Both the position numbers and the translations under genes were made by a program. Positions 44,843-56,600 of a stretch of 64,000 nt of DNA are shown in pieces; position 1 is the first letter of the stretch; the number at the start of each line of letters is the position of its first letter. Below the pieces are notes generated by a model that was not told the origin of the DNA, searched no databases, and worked only from the letters and a program-made list of their open reading frames with translations. Source of the DNA: Candidatus Scybalocola faecavium (lineage in GTDB: Bacteria > Bacillota > Clostridia > Lachnospirales > Lachnospiraceae); contig DVFP01000027.1 in NCBI GenBank assembly GCA_018713145.1, forward strand, positions 62,001-126,000, in the 5' to 3' direction.

Positions 44843-46510
44843 ATGCCATTACGTGAAAAAGAGATCAATGTGATCGGGCATAAAAATCCGGATACAGATT
44901 CCATCTGCTCCGCTATTGCCTATGCCTGGCTGAAAAATAAAATCGAGGAGAAGCATCAGGGCAGCCGGCACTTTGTTCCCCGCCGGGCAGGGCAGCTAAA
45001 TCCTGAAACCGCTTTTGTCCTGAACGCCTTCCATTCGGATGTTCCTTCCTATATTAATGATGTGCGGAGCCAGGTCAGCGATGCCATCCTGGATGAAAGC
45101 TATCCGGTGTCTTCCGGTCTTTCCCTGAAAAATGCCTGGCGGATTCTGACAGAGCGCCATTTGGCCACCCTTCCTGTTGTGGACAGTGAAAATCATCTGG
45201 AAGGACTGATCACCTTAGGGGATATTGCCAAGTCCTTTATGGGGGTTTACGGCAGCACCATTTTATCTGAGGCAAAAACACCTTATAAAAATATCCTTGA
45301 AACGATTGACGGAGAGCTTCTTGTAGGCAGTCCCCAGGACTGTGTGACCCGAGGAAAAGTGCTTATCGCCGCAGCCAATCCGGATCTTATGGAAAATTAT
45401 ATTACTGAAGATGATATTGTAATTTTGGGAGACCGGTATGAATCTCAGCTTTGCGCCATTGAGATGAATGCCTCCTGCCTGATCATCTGTATGGGTTCAG
45501 AGGTTTCCCCGGCCATCCTCCAACTGGCCAAAGAAAAACACTGCGCCATTATGAAAACCGGATATGACACATTTATTACCGCCCGGCTTTTAAACCAGAG
45601 TATTCCGATTTCCCACTTTATGGTCCGGGACAATCTTATCACCTTCCGCCAGGATGATTTTGTGGAAGATATTAAACCGGTCATGTCCCGTCAGCGTCAC
45701 CGGGATTTCCCAGTGTTAGACAGCAGTGACCGTTTTATCGGTATGCTGTCCCGCCACAGTCTCATCGATATGGATAAAAAGAAAATGATCCTTGTAGATC
45801 ACAACGAAAGATCCCAGGCAGTGGACGGTATCAGCGATGCCCAGCTTTTAGAGATCATTGACCACCACAAACTGGGCCATGTGGAAACATTACAGCCGGT
45901 AAGCTTCAGAAATCAGCCTGTAGGCTGTACCAGCACCATCATTTACCGCATGTACCTGGAAAATAAAATTCCAATCCCACCGGAAATAGCAGGTCTTATG
46001 TGCTCAGCGATTATTTCCGACACTTTGCTTTTCCGCTCCCCAACCTGTACGTTCATTGACCGCCAAGCAGCTACGGATCTGGCTAAGATCGCCGGGATCT
46101 CTATGGAAGATTACGCCCGGGAGATGTTTAATGCCGGCAGCGATTTAAAGCACAAATCTGCGGAGGAAATCTTTTATCAGGATTTTAAAAAGTTTACTGC
46201 AGGAAACTCTACCTTTGGGGTAGGACAGATCACATCCATGAACCAGGATGAGCTGGATGAAGTTAAAGTACGCATGAGCGAATATATGGAGCTGGCAAAA
46301 ACCCATCATGAAGTGGATATGATCTACTTTATGCTCACCAATATTTTATCCGAGTCTACGGAGCTGCTGTGCTACGGCACGAATGCTGCGGAAACCGCAT
46401 CCCGGGCTTTTGGGAAAAAGGCGCAGGACAACGCTATCAACCTTCCCGGTGTTGTGTCACGTAAAAAGCAGCTGATCCCAAAGCTTATGGAACAACTTCA
46501 GCAGCCCTGA
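44843..46510 (+). CDS. Family II inorganic pyrophosphatase with CBS and DRTGG domains (copy 2)
   Basis: 555 residues, same domain order as copy 1 and closely similar throughout: VIGHKNPDTDSICSAIAYAW at the N-terminus, CBS segments around ERHLATLPVVDSENHLEGLI and RHRDFPVLDSSDRFIGML, LVDHNE and IDHHKLG metal ligands, and VVSRKKQLIPKL at the end. All metal-binding His and Asp positions present in copy 1 are kept, so both should be active. It is shorter at the N-terminal linker and lacks copy 1's KENDPGLNAFAYAQESQ insert. RBS GGAGGG is adjacent. Probably an operon with copy 1. Confidence 0.93.
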   Translation: MPLREKEINVIGHKNPDTDSICSAIAYAWLKNKIEEKHQGSRHFVPRRAGQLNPETAFVLNAFHSDVPSYINDVRSQVSDAILDESYPVSSGLSLKNAWRILTERHLATLPVVDSENHLEGLITLGDIAKSFMGVYGSTILSEAKTPYKNILETIDGELLVGSPQDCVTRGKVLIAAANPDLMENYITEDDIVILGDRYESQLCAIEMNASCLIICMGSEVSPAILQLAKEKHCAIMKTGYDTFITARLLNQSIPISHFMVRDNLITFRQDDFVEDIKPVMSRQRHRDFPVLDSSDRFIGMLSRHSLIDMDKKKMILVDHNERSQAVDGISDAQLLEIIDHHKLGHVETLQPVSFRNQPVGCTSTIIYRMYLENKIPIPPEIAGLMCSAIISDTLLFRSPTCTFIDRQAATDLAKIAGISMEDYAREMFNAGSDLKHKSAEEIFYQDFKKFTAGNSTFGVGQITSMNQDELDEVKVRMSEYMELAKTHHEVDMIYFMLTNILSESTELLCYGTNAAETASRAFGKKAQDNAINLPGVVSRKKQLIPKLMEQLQQP

Positions 46511-46582
46511 CCGGCAGCAGATCCGGCCATACCAGCCGATCGATCTTGTTTGCCCCATCAAATTTAGAAAGAGGAAACTACC

Positions 46583-47161
46583 ATGCCGAAACAAAAATGG
46601 AAACCGGGAAACATGCTTTATCCCCTGCCTGCCGTCCTTGTCAGCTGCGGAGATAAAAACGGAAAACTGAACATGATGACCGCAGCCTGGACAGGAACGA
46701 TCTGCTCTGATCCGGCCATGGTCTATGTATCTATTCGAAAAAGCCGCTATTCCCACCATATGATCTGTGAAACGGGGGAATACTGTATAAATCTTACGAC
46801 CCAGGACTTAGCCCGGGCTACAGACTTTGCCGGAGTACGTTCAGGAAAAGATATGGATAAATTTAAGGAGCTTCACCTCACACCTGTGTTTGGCACATTA
46901 AAATATGCCCCCATGATTGATGAAAGCCCGGTATGTATTGAATGTAAAGTAGAAAAAATCATGGAGCTGGGAAGCCATGACATGTTTATGGCCCGGGTTG
47001 AAGCAGTGTATGCCGATGAAAAATATATGGATGAAAACGGCCGCTTTGATCTGGAGAAAGCAAAACCTTTAGTCTATTCCCACGGCCAGTATTATGCCAC
47101 AGGAAAACGTCTCGGAAAGTTCGGATATTCCGTTCAAAAGAAAAAAAGCCGGCCCCGATAA
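46583..47161 (+). CDS. Flavin reductase family protein (FMN-binding split barrel)
   Basis: 192 residues. The FMN-binding flavoreductase domain is recognisable from LYPLPAVLVSCGDKNGKLNM, AWTGTICSDPAMVYVSIR and YSHHMICETGEYCINL. Such proteins reduce free flavin or act in small redox complexes; partner unknown. AGAGG precedes the ATG. It follows the pyrophosphatases by 72 bp and may share their transcript. Confidence 0.88.
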   Translation: MPKQKWKPGNMLYPLPAVLVSCGDKNGKLNMMTAAWTGTICSDPAMVYVSIRKSRYSHHMICETGEYCINLTTQDLARATDFAGVRSGKDMDKFKELHLTPVFGTLKYAPMIDESPVCIECKVEKIMELGSHDMFMARVEAVYADEKYMDENGRFDLEKAKPLVYSHGQYYATGKRLGKFGYSVQKKKSRPR

Positions 47162-47179
47162 GGGACCGGCTGAATTTTT
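47147..47179. terminator. Terminator between the flavin reductase and pgi
   Basis: AGCCGG-C-CCC (47147 on) pairs with GGG-A-CCGGCT (to 47171), followed by GAATTTTT on the plus strand. Confidence 0.75.
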
Positions 47180-47207
47180 ATGACCATCCGACGGACAAAA
47201 AGCCTGA

Positions 47208-48560
47208 TTATTTTAAACGCTCTAAAAGCTCCTGAGTCATGGCTTCATAACCGGGCTTTCCAAGAAGAGCAAACATATTCTTCTTATAGCTTTCTACACC
47301 CGGCTGATCAAACGGATTGACACCAAGGATATTTCCGCTGACACCGCAGGCAAATTCATAAGTGTAGAAAAGTTCACCCAGATAAAACTCGTTCTGCTCC
47401 GGAATCGTGAACATAAGATTTGGCACATTACCATCTGTATGAGCCAAAATCGTTCCGTTCATGGCACTCTTATTAATAAAGTCCACATCTTTTCCGGCCA
47501 GATAGTTCAGGCCGTCCAGATCTACAGGCTCTTCATTAATAATAATATCGCACTTTGGCTTTTCCACATTTAATACAGTTTCAAACATGATCCTGGAGCC
47601 GTCCTGGATAAACTGGCCCATGGAATGAAGGTCTGCTGTTAAAGTTACAGATGCAGGGAAAATACCTCTCTGATCTTTGCCTTCGCTTTCACCGTAAAGC
47701 TGTTTCCACCACTCGCCGATATACTGGAGAGATGGCTCATAGCTTGCTGTGATCTCCACAGACTTACCTTTTCTAAGCAGGATATTACGGATAGCTGCAT
47801 ACTGCATAGCATCATTTTCTTCAAAGCTGTTGTTCAGGCAGCGCTCTCTTGCACTGGCAGCGCCTTCCATAAGCTTGTCAATATCCGCGCCGCTGACAGC
47901 GATGGGCAGAAGACCCACTGCGGTAAGAACGGAGAAACGTCCGCCCACATCATCAGGCACAACAAAAGTTTCATAGCCTTCCTCATCAGCCAGGTGCTTC
48001 AGGGCTCCCCGAGCCTTGTCTGTTGTACAGTAAATTCTTTTTGCTGCTTCCTCTTTGCCATACTTAGCCTCAAGTTTTTCTTTAAATACACGGAAAGCCA
48101 CAGCAGGCTCGGTTGTTGTACCGGACTTGGAGATCATATTAATGGAGAAATCTCTGTCTCCCACCAGCTCCATCAGGTTGGAAATGTAAGTGCTGCTTAA
48201 GTTGTTGCCGCAGAAATAGATTTCCGGTGTTTTGCGCACTTCCTTGGGAAGCATATTATAAAAATTGTGCTGTAAAAATTCAATGGCTGCACGGGCGCCC
48301 AGGTAGGAACCGCCGATACCGATGACTAAAAGCACCTCAGAATCCTGCTGGATCTTTGCAGCAGCTTTTTTAATCCGTGCGAACTCTTCTTTGTCGTAAT
48401 CTACAGGAAGGTCAATCCAGCCAAGGAAATCGTTCCCTGCGCATGTTTTATTCACAAGGACATCCTTCGCATCTGCCGCCAGCTTGCTCATCAGCTTCAC
48501 TTCATTATCGCTGATAAAAACCTTGGCCTTAGAATAATCAAACGTCACTTTGTTTGCCAT
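47208..48560 (-). CDS. pgi: Glucose-6-phosphate isomerase
   Basis: 450 residues from the ATG at 48560 (GGAGG eight bases upstream), typical of the Firmicutes enzyme. It interconverts glucose 6-phosphate and fructose 6-phosphate. Motifs: [20 protein letters not shown] at about 69-88, the sugar-binding [20 protein letters not shown], and the C-terminal [16 protein letters not shown]. It has its own promoter at 48719-48691 and terminator. Confidence 0.97.
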   Translation of the reverse strand: MANKVTFDYSKAKVFISDNEVKLMSKLAADAKDVLVNKTCAGNDFLGWIDLPVDYDKEEFARIKKAAAKIQQDSEVLLVIGIGGSYLGARAAIEFLQHNFYNMLPKEVRKTPEIYFCGNNLSSTYISNLMELVGDRDFSINMISKSGTTTEPAVAFRVFKEKLEAKYGKEEAAKRIYCTTDKARGALKHLADEEGYETFVVPDDVGGRFSVLTAVGLLPIAVSGADIDKLMEGAASARERCLNNSFEENDAMQYAAIRNILLRKGKSVEITASYEPSLQYIGEWWKQLYGESEGKDQRGIFPASVTLTADLHSMGQFIQDGSRIMFETVLNVEKPKCDIIINEEPVDLDGLNYLAGKDVDFINKSAMNGTILAHTDGNVPNLMFTIPEQNEFYLGELFYTYEFACGVSGNILGVNPFDQPGVESYKKNMFALLGKPGYEAMTQELLERLK

Positions 48561-48690
48561 TATAATTACCTCCATTAAATAAATGTTTTCAGCGGGCATA
48601 CGTCCTTTTGCGCCCCACTGATCTGCCGTTTTTCTCCCGCCTTGCGGGGTATGGGGTCTCTGGCATCATCTTCCAGACACCTACACATTA

Positions 48691-48719
48691 ATAATAGCAA
48701 ATCGACATATAATTATCAA
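48691..48719 (-). promoter_or_regulatory. Predicted sigma-A promoter of pgi
   Basis: Minus strand TTGATA (48719-48714), 17 bases, TATTAT (48696-48691). Confidence 0.7.
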
Positions 48720-48762
48720 CAAATATTTTCTGCGGCAGGCCCCTGATCCGATTCCAAACTGC

Positions 48763-49584
48763 CTACAAAAATTCCTTTAAAATATCAGACACAATACGGG
48801 CATCCAGATCATCGTCCTCCCGGGCATGGGATTGCCCATAAGATTGTCCTGGTATCCGCCTGGATGCAGGGTCCGGCGCCTTCGCTGCCGCAGCATCGTG
48901 CCCCGGCTCACGGCGGTCCCCGATACCGGTGCCCCCGGTATCATAAACCGGCTCATGACGGCTTCCTGTCCCTTCAAACGAGGTCGTTTCAGGTCTGCCC
49001 GGGCGATAACCTTCCCCGTTTTCCATCCCGCCCTCTAAAGCAGCTGCGGCAGCAGCGCCGCTCTGGCCGGACTCAATCTTATTTTTCAGGAAATTTTCCA
49101 AATAGTCCATTAAATACCATTCCAGCATATTTCTTTTTTCCGGGAAATCATAAAGCCGCCGCTGAATATACAAAAGACCTATAGCGATCAACCCCCAGCA
49201 CACCATGGTGATCATATCCCCGGCAGGAAGTCCCTGATGGATCTGCCACATAAGATTCACCAGTACAGCTACAGCAATGACTCCGGCAGCAAATCTGGAC
49301 ACATTAATCCATGTCAGAATATTAAAAAATCCGACCCGGCATTTGTACAGGTAGTGCTTTGTCAAAGCTCTGCTGTCCTGAGGGCGCATATTCAGCTTAT
49401 AATAACTGCCGTATTTTAATTTTATGTACTTAAGGAGCCGGTTTTGTGTATTGCCCATGATCTCCGACTCCCGAATATACTTTTTATAGCCGTGATTCGC
49501 TATAAAAGCCGACACAAGCCCTACCAGCAGGCTGCCTGCAAAAACATAGATGATTACACCTTGTCCTATGATCCAATCTCTCAT
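48763..49584 (-). CDS. Membrane protein with low-complexity cytosolic tail, function unknown
   Basis: 273 residues, family not recognised. Helices at about 9-28 (GVIIYVFAGSLLVGLVSAFI), 88-112 (INVSRFAAGVIAVAVLVNLM) and 121-140 (MVCWGLIAIGLLYIQ). The stretch RLLKYIKLKYGSYYKLNMRP links the first two. The C-terminal 100 residues are Gly/Pro/charge-rich (RPGRPETTSFEGTGSRHEPV) and end in a compact LDARIVSDILKEFL helix that may be a docking motif. RBS GGGAG lies nine bases before the ATG and inside the left arm of a large inverted repeat. Confidence 0.78.
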   Translation of the reverse strand: MRDWIIGQGVIIYVFAGSLLVGLVSAFIANHGYKKYIRESEIMGNTQNRLLKYIKLKYGSYYKLNMRPQDSRALTKHYLYKCRVGFFNILTWINVSRFAAGVIAVAVLVNLMWQIHQGLPAGDMITMVCWGLIAIGLLYIQRRLYDFPEKRNMLEWYLMDYLENFLKNKIESGQSGAAAAAALEGGMENGEGYRPGRPETTSFEGTGSRHEPVYDTGGTGIGDRREPGHDAAAAKAPDPASRRIPGQSYGQSHAREDDDLDARIVSDILKEFL

Positions 49585-49585
49585 A

Positions 49586-49720
49586 AAAAAATACTCCCTT
49601 CCGATTTATAAGATAAGATGATACCCACGGATCCATCGATATACTTTCTCATACAAGTATGAAAAAGTATATCGATTTCCCCTGTTATCATCACATTATA
49701 AAGGGAAGGGAGTATTTTTT
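49586..49720. repeat. Large palindrome mirroring the RBS of the membrane-protein gene
   Basis: Outer arms AAAAAATACTCCCTTCC (49586-49602) and its exact complement (49704-49720), continuing with ATTTATAA and GATGATA matches. The centre is a 20-bp near-perfect stem (ATCGATATACTTT and TCATAC arms, 49635-49676). Read as RNA from rpoC, the outer arms would pair over the SD GGAAGGGAG of the downstream gene. Confidence 0.85.
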
Positions 49721-49786
49721 CACTTATCATTCACCGCAGGCTTTGTCAAAGACCTAAGCCTGACCGTATTTTTCGTTAAAATTTAC

Positions 49787-49814
49787 GCAACCGTTCAGCA
49801 GGCTGAACGGTTGC
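49787..49814 (-). terminator. Hairpin after rpoC
   Basis: Perfect 12-bp stem GCAACCGTTCAG/CTGAACGGTTGC with a 4-base loop, 9 bases after the rpoC stop; followed only by GTAAATTTTA. Confidence 0.65.
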
Positions 49815-49822
49815 ATGAAAAA

Positions 49823-52800
49823 TTACGCCTCAGTGTCTGGCTCGTCAGAAGTCTCCTCGCCGGCCTCTTCCTCAGTGTCTAAAACGTCGTCCTGAGCAGG
49901 TGTACTATCCTGTAAAGCATCGCCTTCCACAGACGCGTCATCAGACAGGGATCCGGCAGCGCTGTCCATATCCTCATCCAGGATTACTTCATCCTCTTTG
50001 GCATCCTGAGCCGCTTCAGCCTCTGCTGCAGCCTTCAGGGCAGCTTTTTGAGCCCGTTCTGCCTTTTCAGCAGCCTTCTGCTCTTCTACAGCTCTCATGA
50101 GCGCTTCTTCTTCCAGACGCTTCTTTTCCATTTCAGCGGCAAAAGCTTCGTCTGTATCCAGCTTCACGCTGCGGTAACGCTTCATTCCTGTACCGGCAGG
50201 AATCAGCTTACCAATGAGTACGTTCTCCTTCAGACCGATCAGCGGGTCAACCTTACCTTTGATGGCAGCTTCAGTCAGGACTTTGGTCGTCTCCTGGAAG
50301 GAAGCGGCAGACAGGAAGGAATTCGTCGCCAGAGAAGCCTTCGTAATACCCAGCATCACCTGAGTACCTTCAGCCGGCTTCTTACCTGCATCCACAAGGT
50401 TTTCATTGATCTCCTCAAAGTCAAGGACATCAACCAGTGTGCCGGGAAGATAATCCGTATCTCCGCTGTTTTCGATGCGGATCTTCTTCAACATCTGACG
50501 AACGATCACTTCAACGTGCTTATCGTTGATCTCAACGCCCTGAAGACGGTATACACGCTGAACTTCACGGATCATGTAATCCTGAACCGCGCGCACGCCC
50601 TTGATCTTTAACAGGTCATGAGGATTAATGCTACCTTCTGTCAGCTCATCTCCGGCCTCAAGGTGCTGACCGTCAATGGCCTTAATACGGGAACCGTAAG
50701 GAATGAGATATGCCTTGGATTCCCCGGTCTCATCATTGGTTACAATAACTTCACGTTTCTTTTTCGTATCCTTAATGGTGGCTACGCCGGCAAACTCAGC
50801 GATAATAGCAAGACCCTTTGGCTTACGTGCTTCGAAAAGCTCCTCAACACGGGGAAGACCCTGGGTAATATCGTCACCGGCAACACCGCCGCTGTGGAAA
50901 GTACGCATGGTCAGCTGTGTACCCGGCTCACCAATGGACTGAGCAGCGATAATACCAACAGCCTCGCCTACCTGTACAGCCTGGCCGGTAGCCATGTTCG
51001 CGCCGTAGCACTTAGCGCACACGCCGATATGAGACTTACAGGACAGCACTGTACGGATCTTCACCCGATCAATGCCGGCAGCTACAACCTTAGCCGCACG
51101 CTTCGGCGTGATCATATGGTTTGCCTTAACGATCACTTCACCAGTTTCCGGATGGACAATATCCATAGCCGCATAACGTCCGGTCATACGGTCCTCAAGA
51201 CTTTCAATAAGCTCGCGGCCGTCTGTAAAGGCCTCGATCCACATACCCGGGATCTCCTTGCCTTCCTCGCAGCAGTCTGTTTCACGGACAATAAGATCCT
51301 GAGAAACGTCTACAAGACGACGGGTCAGGTAACCGGAGTCGGCGGTACGCAGGGCTGTATCGGAAAGACCTTTACGTGCGCCATGGGCGGAAATAAAGTA
51401 TTCCAGTACATCAAGACCTTCACGGAAGTTGGACTTGATCGGCAGCTCAATGGTACGTCCGGATGTATCGGCCATAAGACCACGCATACCGGCCAGCTGT
51501 TTGATCTGCTGGTTAGAACCACGGGCACCGGAGTCCGCCATCATGAAGATGTTGTTGTATTTATCAAGACCGGTAAGCAGAGCGTTGGTAATCTTATCAT
51601 CCGCATTTTTCCATGCTTCGATAACAGCTTTATAACGCTCTTCCTCAGTAACAAGACCGCGGCGGAAGTTCTTTGTAATGGCTTCGATGGTCTTTTCAGC
51701 CTCAGCCAGGTATTCCTTTTTCTCCTTAGGTACTGTCATATCAGAAATAGATACGGTCAAAGCGCCAATGGTAGAATACTTGTAACCGATGGACTTAATA
51801 TCATCAAGAACCTCAGCAGTCTTTGTTGCGCCATGATTATTGATCAGCTTGTCAATGATCTTCTTCAACTGCTTCTTACCAACAAGGAAGTCGATTTCCG
51901 GCAGGAAGTAGTTGTCCGGGTTGGACCGGTCTACAAAGCCCAGATCCTGAGGAATGATCTCGTTAAAGAGAAGGCGTCCCAGGGTGGTCTCAATGGTTCT
52001 TACCACATGCTCTCCGTTGATCATGCCTTCACGGCGCACCTTGATCTTGGAATGAAGGGTAATATATTTATTCTCATAAGCCAAAATAGCTTCATTCATG
52101 CTCTTGAAGAACTTGCCTTCGCCAATATCTCCCGGTTTATCCAGGGTCAGGTAGTAAATACCAAGAACCATATCCTGGGAAGGAACAGCCACAGGACCGC
52201 CATCCGACGGCTTTAACAGGTTGTTGGGAGATAACAGGAGGAAACGGCACTCTGCCTGAGCCTCCACAAATAACGGTACATGGACAGCCATCTGGTCACC
52301 GTCAAAGTCCGCGTTAAACGCAGTACAAACCAGAGGATGGAGCTTAATGGCCTTACCTTCTACAAGGATAGGCTCGAAAGCCTGGATACCAAGGCGGTGG
52401 AGCGTCGGGGCACGGTTAAGCATTACCGGATGTTCTTTGATCACATCCTCTAACACATCCCATACTTCCGGCTGAAGCCGTTCTACCATTTTCTTAGCAG
52501 ACTTAATATTGTGTGCAAGTCCCTGAGCCACCAGCTGACGCATAACAAATGGCTTAAACAGCTCAATGGCCATTTCCTTAGGCAGACCGCACTGGTAGAT
52601 CTTTAACTCCGGACCAACAACGATAACGGAACGTCCGGAATAGTCTACACGCTTACCTAAAAGGTTCTGACGGAAACGTCCCTGCTTACCTTTAAGCATG
52701 TCAGACAGGGACTTTAAGGCACGGTTGCCCGGTCCGGTGACAGGACGTCCCCGGCGGCCATTATCGATCAGGGCATCTACCGCTTCCTGAAGCATACGCT

Positions 52801-53680
52801 TTTCGTTGCGCACGATAATGTCCGGAGCGCCCAGCTCCAACAGTCTCTTTAAACGGTTATTTCTGTTAATGATCCTCCGGTACAGATCATTTAAGTCGGA
52901 TGTGGCAAAACGTCCGCCATCTAACTGTACCATCGGACGAATATCGGGAGGAATGACTGGAATTACATCCAGGATCATCCATTCCGGACGGTTGCCGGAG
53001 CTTCTGAAGGCCTCAACGACCTCCAGACGCTTAATGATCCGGGCACGCTTCTGACCGGACGCATCCTTTAACTCTCTTTTAAGAGTTTCAGCATCCTTAT
53101 CCAGGTCAATGCGCTTTAAAAGCTCCTGGATGGACTCTGCGCCCATGCCGGCGCGGAAGCTGTTCCCGTATTTATCGTAAGCTTCCTGATATTCCTTTTC
53201 AGAAAGCACCTGCTTTTCCGAAAGATCCGTATCTCCTTTATCCAAAACCACGTAAGATGCAAAATACAGCACCTTTTCCAGGTTTCTGGGAGACATATCC
53301 AGAATCAGGCCGAGACGGCTGGGGATTCCTTTAAAATACCAGATATGGGACACCGGAGCTGCCAATTCAATATGTCCCATACGTTCACGGCGCACGCTGG
53401 ATTTTGTAACCTCAACACCACAGCGGTCGCAGACAACGCCTTTATAACGGATTTTTTTATACTTGCCGCAATGGCACTCCCAGTCCTTGCTGGGCCCGAA
53501 GATCCGTTCACAAAACAGCCCGTCTTTTTCCGGCTTTAATGTCCTGTAGTTAATGGTTTCCGGCTTTTTGACTTCGCCGTGAGACCACTGGCGGATCTTT
53601 TCAGGTGAAGCCAGACCAATCTTAATGGCATCAAATGTCATCGGCTGGTAAGTGGTTTCATTGGTTTTTGTTTCAGGCAT
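49823..53680 (-). CDS. rpoC: DNA-directed RNA polymerase beta' subunit
   Basis: 1285 residues from the ATG at 53680 (GGGAG eight bases upstream). The catalytic Mg motif [15 protein letters not shown] is at about 450-464. The N-terminal zinc finger runs [20 protein letters not shown]; the bridge helix region ([18 protein letters not shown]) and C-terminal zinc-ribbon region ([14 protein letters not shown]) follow. After the conserved end ([14 protein letters not shown]) there is an extra tail of about 110 residues, Lys/Glu/Ala-rich then strongly acidic, ending SDEPDTEA. rpoC lies 17 bp after rpoB and shares its promoter. Confidence 0.98.
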   Translation of the reverse strand: MPETKTNETTYQPMTFDAIKIGLASPEKIRQWSHGEVKKPETINYRTLKPEKDGLFCERIFGPSKDWECHCGKYKKIRYKGVVCDRCGVEVTKSSVRRERMGHIELAAPVSHIWYFKGIPSRLGLILDMSPRNLEKVLYFASYVVLDKGDTDLSEKQVLSEKEYQEAYDKYGNSFRAGMGAESIQELLKRIDLDKDAETLKRELKDASGQKRARIIKRLEVVEAFRSSGNRPEWMILDVIPVIPPDIRPMVQLDGGRFATSDLNDLYRRIINRNNRLKRLLELGAPDIIVRNEKRMLQEAVDALIDNGRRGRPVTGPGNRALKSLSDMLKGKQGRFRQNLLGKRVDYSGRSVIVVGPELKIYQCGLPKEMAIELFKPFVMRQLVAQGLAHNIKSAKKMVERLQPEVWDVLEDVIKEHPVMLNRAPTLHRLGIQAFEPILVEGKAIKLHPLVCTAFNADFDGDQMAVHVPLFVEAQAECRFLLLSPNNLLKPSDGGPVAVPSQDMVLGIYYLTLDKPGDIGEGKFFKSMNEAILAYENKYITLHSKIKVRREGMINGEHVVRTIETTLGRLLFNEIIPQDLGFVDRSNPDNYFLPEIDFLVGKKQLKKIIDKLINNHGATKTAEVLDDIKSIGYKYSTIGALTVSISDMTVPKEKKEYLAEAEKTIEAITKNFRRGLVTEEERYKAVIEAWKNADDKITNALLTGLDKYNNIFMMADSGARGSNQQIKQLAGMRGLMADTSGRTIELPIKSNFREGLDVLEYFISAHGARKGLSDTALRTADSGYLTRRLVDVSQDLIVRETDCCEEGKEIPGMWIEAFTDGRELIESLEDRMTGRYAAMDIVHPETGEVIVKANHMITPKRAAKVVAAGIDRVKIRTVLSCKSHIGVCAKCYGANMATGQAVQVGEAVGIIAAQSIGEPGTQLTMRTFHSGGVAGDDITQGLPRVEELFEARKPKGLAIIAEFAGVATIKDTKKKREVIVTNDETGESKAYLIPYGSRIKAIDGQHLEAGDELTEGSINPHDLLKIKGVRAVQDYMIREVQRVYRLQGVEINDKHVEVIVRQMLKKIRIENSGDTDYLPGTLVDVLDFEEINENLVDAGKKPAEGTQVMLGITKASLATNSFLSAASFQETTKVLTEAAIKGKVDPLIGLKENVLIGKLIPAGTGMKRYRSVKLDTDEAFAAEMEKKRLEEEALMRAVEEQKAAEKAERAQKAALKAAAEAEAAQDAKEDEVILDEDMDSAAGSLSDDASVEGDALQDSTPAQDDVLDTEEEAGEETSDEPDTEA

Positions 53681-53697
53681 ATATGGCACTCCCTTCT

Positions 53698-56600
53698 TTA
53701 GTCATCTAAATCGGAATCACTGCTGCTGTCGAAAAAGTCGTCGAAATCATCATCAGACTCTTCCACATCGATCAGCTCATTATTGTCATCAAGCTCCTGC
53801 TCTTTGTAGCCATAATCGCCCATGGAATCATTGTCATATTCAAAATCATGGCTTCCGTTCATGATACTTGCAATATCCTCGTCACCATAATCAATGTTTT
53901 CGCCGATTTCAACTTCGGTCTGGTCATCCCGCAGCACACGGACATCCAGAGCCAGAGCCTGAAGCTCTTTAAGCAATACCTTAAAGGATTCGGGAATACC
54001 AGGCTCGCTGACATTCTCGCCCTTAATAATGGCTTCATAGGTTTTCACACGTCCGGTCACATCATCGGACTTGAAGGTCAGGATCTCCTGAAGGGTATAG
54101 GATGCGCCGTAAGCTTCCAGCGCCCAAACCTCCATCTCACCGAAACGCTGCCCGCCGAACTGGGCCTTTCCGCCAAGAGGCTGCTGTGTTACAAGAGAGT
54201 ACGGACCTGTGGAACGTGCATGGATCTTATCATCAACCAGATGGTGAAGCTTAAGGTAATGCATGTAGCCTACAGTTACCGGGCTGTCAAATTCCTCACC
54301 GGTACGTCCGTCACGAAGCTGGATCTTACCGGTACGGCTGATAGGCACACCTCTCCATTCCTCTCTGTGTGCTTTATTTTTATCCAGATAATCATAAACT
54401 CCAGGATCCAGATTATCCTTCCATTTTTCAGTAAATTCTTCCCAGGAAGTGTTTACATAGTCATTGGCCATTTCCAGGGTATCCATAATATCTTCCTCGT
54501 TGGCTCCGTCAAAGACCGGTGTTTCGATCTTAAAGCCAAGAGCCTTTGCAGCCAGACCCAGATGGACTTCAAGGACCTGACCGATATTCATACGGGAAGG
54601 CACGCCCAGAGGGTTAAGGACAATATCCAGAGGACGTCCGTTAGGAAGGAACGGCATATCCTCCACAGGAAGTACACGGGAAACAACACCCTTGTTACCA
54701 TGACGGCCGGCCATCTTATCACCAACAGAAATCTTACGTTTCTGAGCAATATAAACGCGAACACACTCATTCACGCCGGGAGACAGCTCATCGCCATTTT
54801 CTCTTGTAAACACTTTGGCATCCAAAATGATACCATATTCGCCGTGAGGTACTTTTAAGGATGTATCACGGACTTCACGGGCCTTCTCACCAAAGATTGC
54901 CCGAAGGAGACGTTCTTCTGCAGTAAGTTCGGTTTCACCCTTAGGCGTAACCTTACCTACAAGAATATCCCCGGCGCGCACTTCGGCACCCACACGGATG
55001 ATTCCCCGCTCGTCCAGGTTCTTTAAGGCGTCATCACCTACACCCGGTACATCTCTTGTGATCTCTTCCGGTCCCAGCTTTGTATCTCTGGCCTCAGCCT
55101 CATACTCGGCAATATGGATGGATGTATAAACATCCTCCTGAACAAGACGCTCACTTAAGAGAACGGCATCCTCGTAGTTGTAACCTTCCCATGTCATGAA
55201 ACCAATGAGTGGGTTCTTTCCGAGAGCAAGCTCGCCGTTATAGGTGGACGGACCATCTGCAAGAACATCCCCTGCAAGGACACGGTCATTTTTATAAACA
55301 ATGGGGCGCTGGTTGTAGCAGGCACCCTGGTTGCTTCCGACAAACTTCTGCAATTTGTACCGGTCTCTGTCACCGTCATCGGTCTTAACGATGATCTCGC
55401 TGGCAGAAGACTTTTCAACCACACCGGAGCGCTTTGCGATAACGCACACACCAGAGTCTACAGCTGCTTTTCCTTCCATCCCTGTACCAACGATGGAGGA
55501 ATCGGTAAGCATCAAAGGCACAGCCTGACGCTGCATGTTAGATCCCATAAGAGCACGGTTGGCATCGTCATTTTCCAGGAAGGGGATCATGGATGTAGCA
55601 ACGGAAAATACCATCTTAGGTGATACGTCCATCAGGTCGATCCTTGAGCGGGCAAACTGAGAAGTCTCTTCCCGGTAACGGCCGGATACATTATTTTCAA
55701 TAAAGTGGCCTTCCTCATCCAGAGGAGCGTTGGCCTGGGCCACAATATAATTATCCTCTTCATCGGCCGTCAGATAAACTACCTCGTCAGTAACTCTCGG
55801 ATTCAGACGGTCGGTTTTATCCACCTTACGGTAAGGCGCTTCCACAAAACCATACTCATTGATCCGGGCATAACATGCCAGAGAGTTGATCAGACCGATG
55901 TTGGGACCTTCAGGGGTCTCGATCGGGCACATGCGTCCATAATGGGTATAGTGAACGTCACGCACCTCGAAACCGGCACGGTCACGGGACAGACCGCCAG
56001 GACCCAGGGCAGACAGACGCCGCTTGTGAGTCAGCTCAGACAGCGGGTTGTTCTGATCCATGAACTGGGATAACTGGGAGCTTCCAAAGAACTCTTTCAC
56101 TGCTGCTGTTACCGGCTTAATATTGATCAAAGACTGAGGAGAAATACCCTCCAGATCCTGAGTGGTCATACGCTCCCGGACAACACGCTCCATTCTTGAA
56201 AGGCCGATACGGTACTGGTTCTGAAGCAATTCACCTACGGCACGGATACGGCGGTTTCCTAAGTGGTCAATATCATCGGAAGTGCCAACGCCATATTCCA
56301 GATGCATATTATAGTTAATGGAAGCGAAAATATCTTCCTTTGTAATATGCATTGGCACAAGCTCATGAACATTTTTCTTAATAGCCCGCTTAATATCTTC
56401 TATATCATCAAACTCGTCCAAGATCGATTTAAGCACCGGATAATAAACCAGCTCTGTCACACCAAGCTCTCTGGGATCTACATCCACATAAGCGGAAAGA
56501 TCTACAGCCATATTGGACAATACTTTCACCTTGCGGCCTTCCTCAGTTGTGATAAACACAGCAGGAATGGCAGCGTTCTGAATAGCAACAGCCAATTCTT

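Noticed and set aside
49586-49720. Invertible promoter switch
   Set aside because: The interior is itself palindromic, so inversion would change little, and no site-specific recombinase gene is nearby.
50618-52216. Long open frame (532 codons) on the plus strand opposite rpoC
   Set aside because: It is a shadow of the strongly conserved rpoC codon pattern, has no family resemblance and no own RBS/promoter. A similar one opposite rpoB (53848-54858) was rejected for the same reason.
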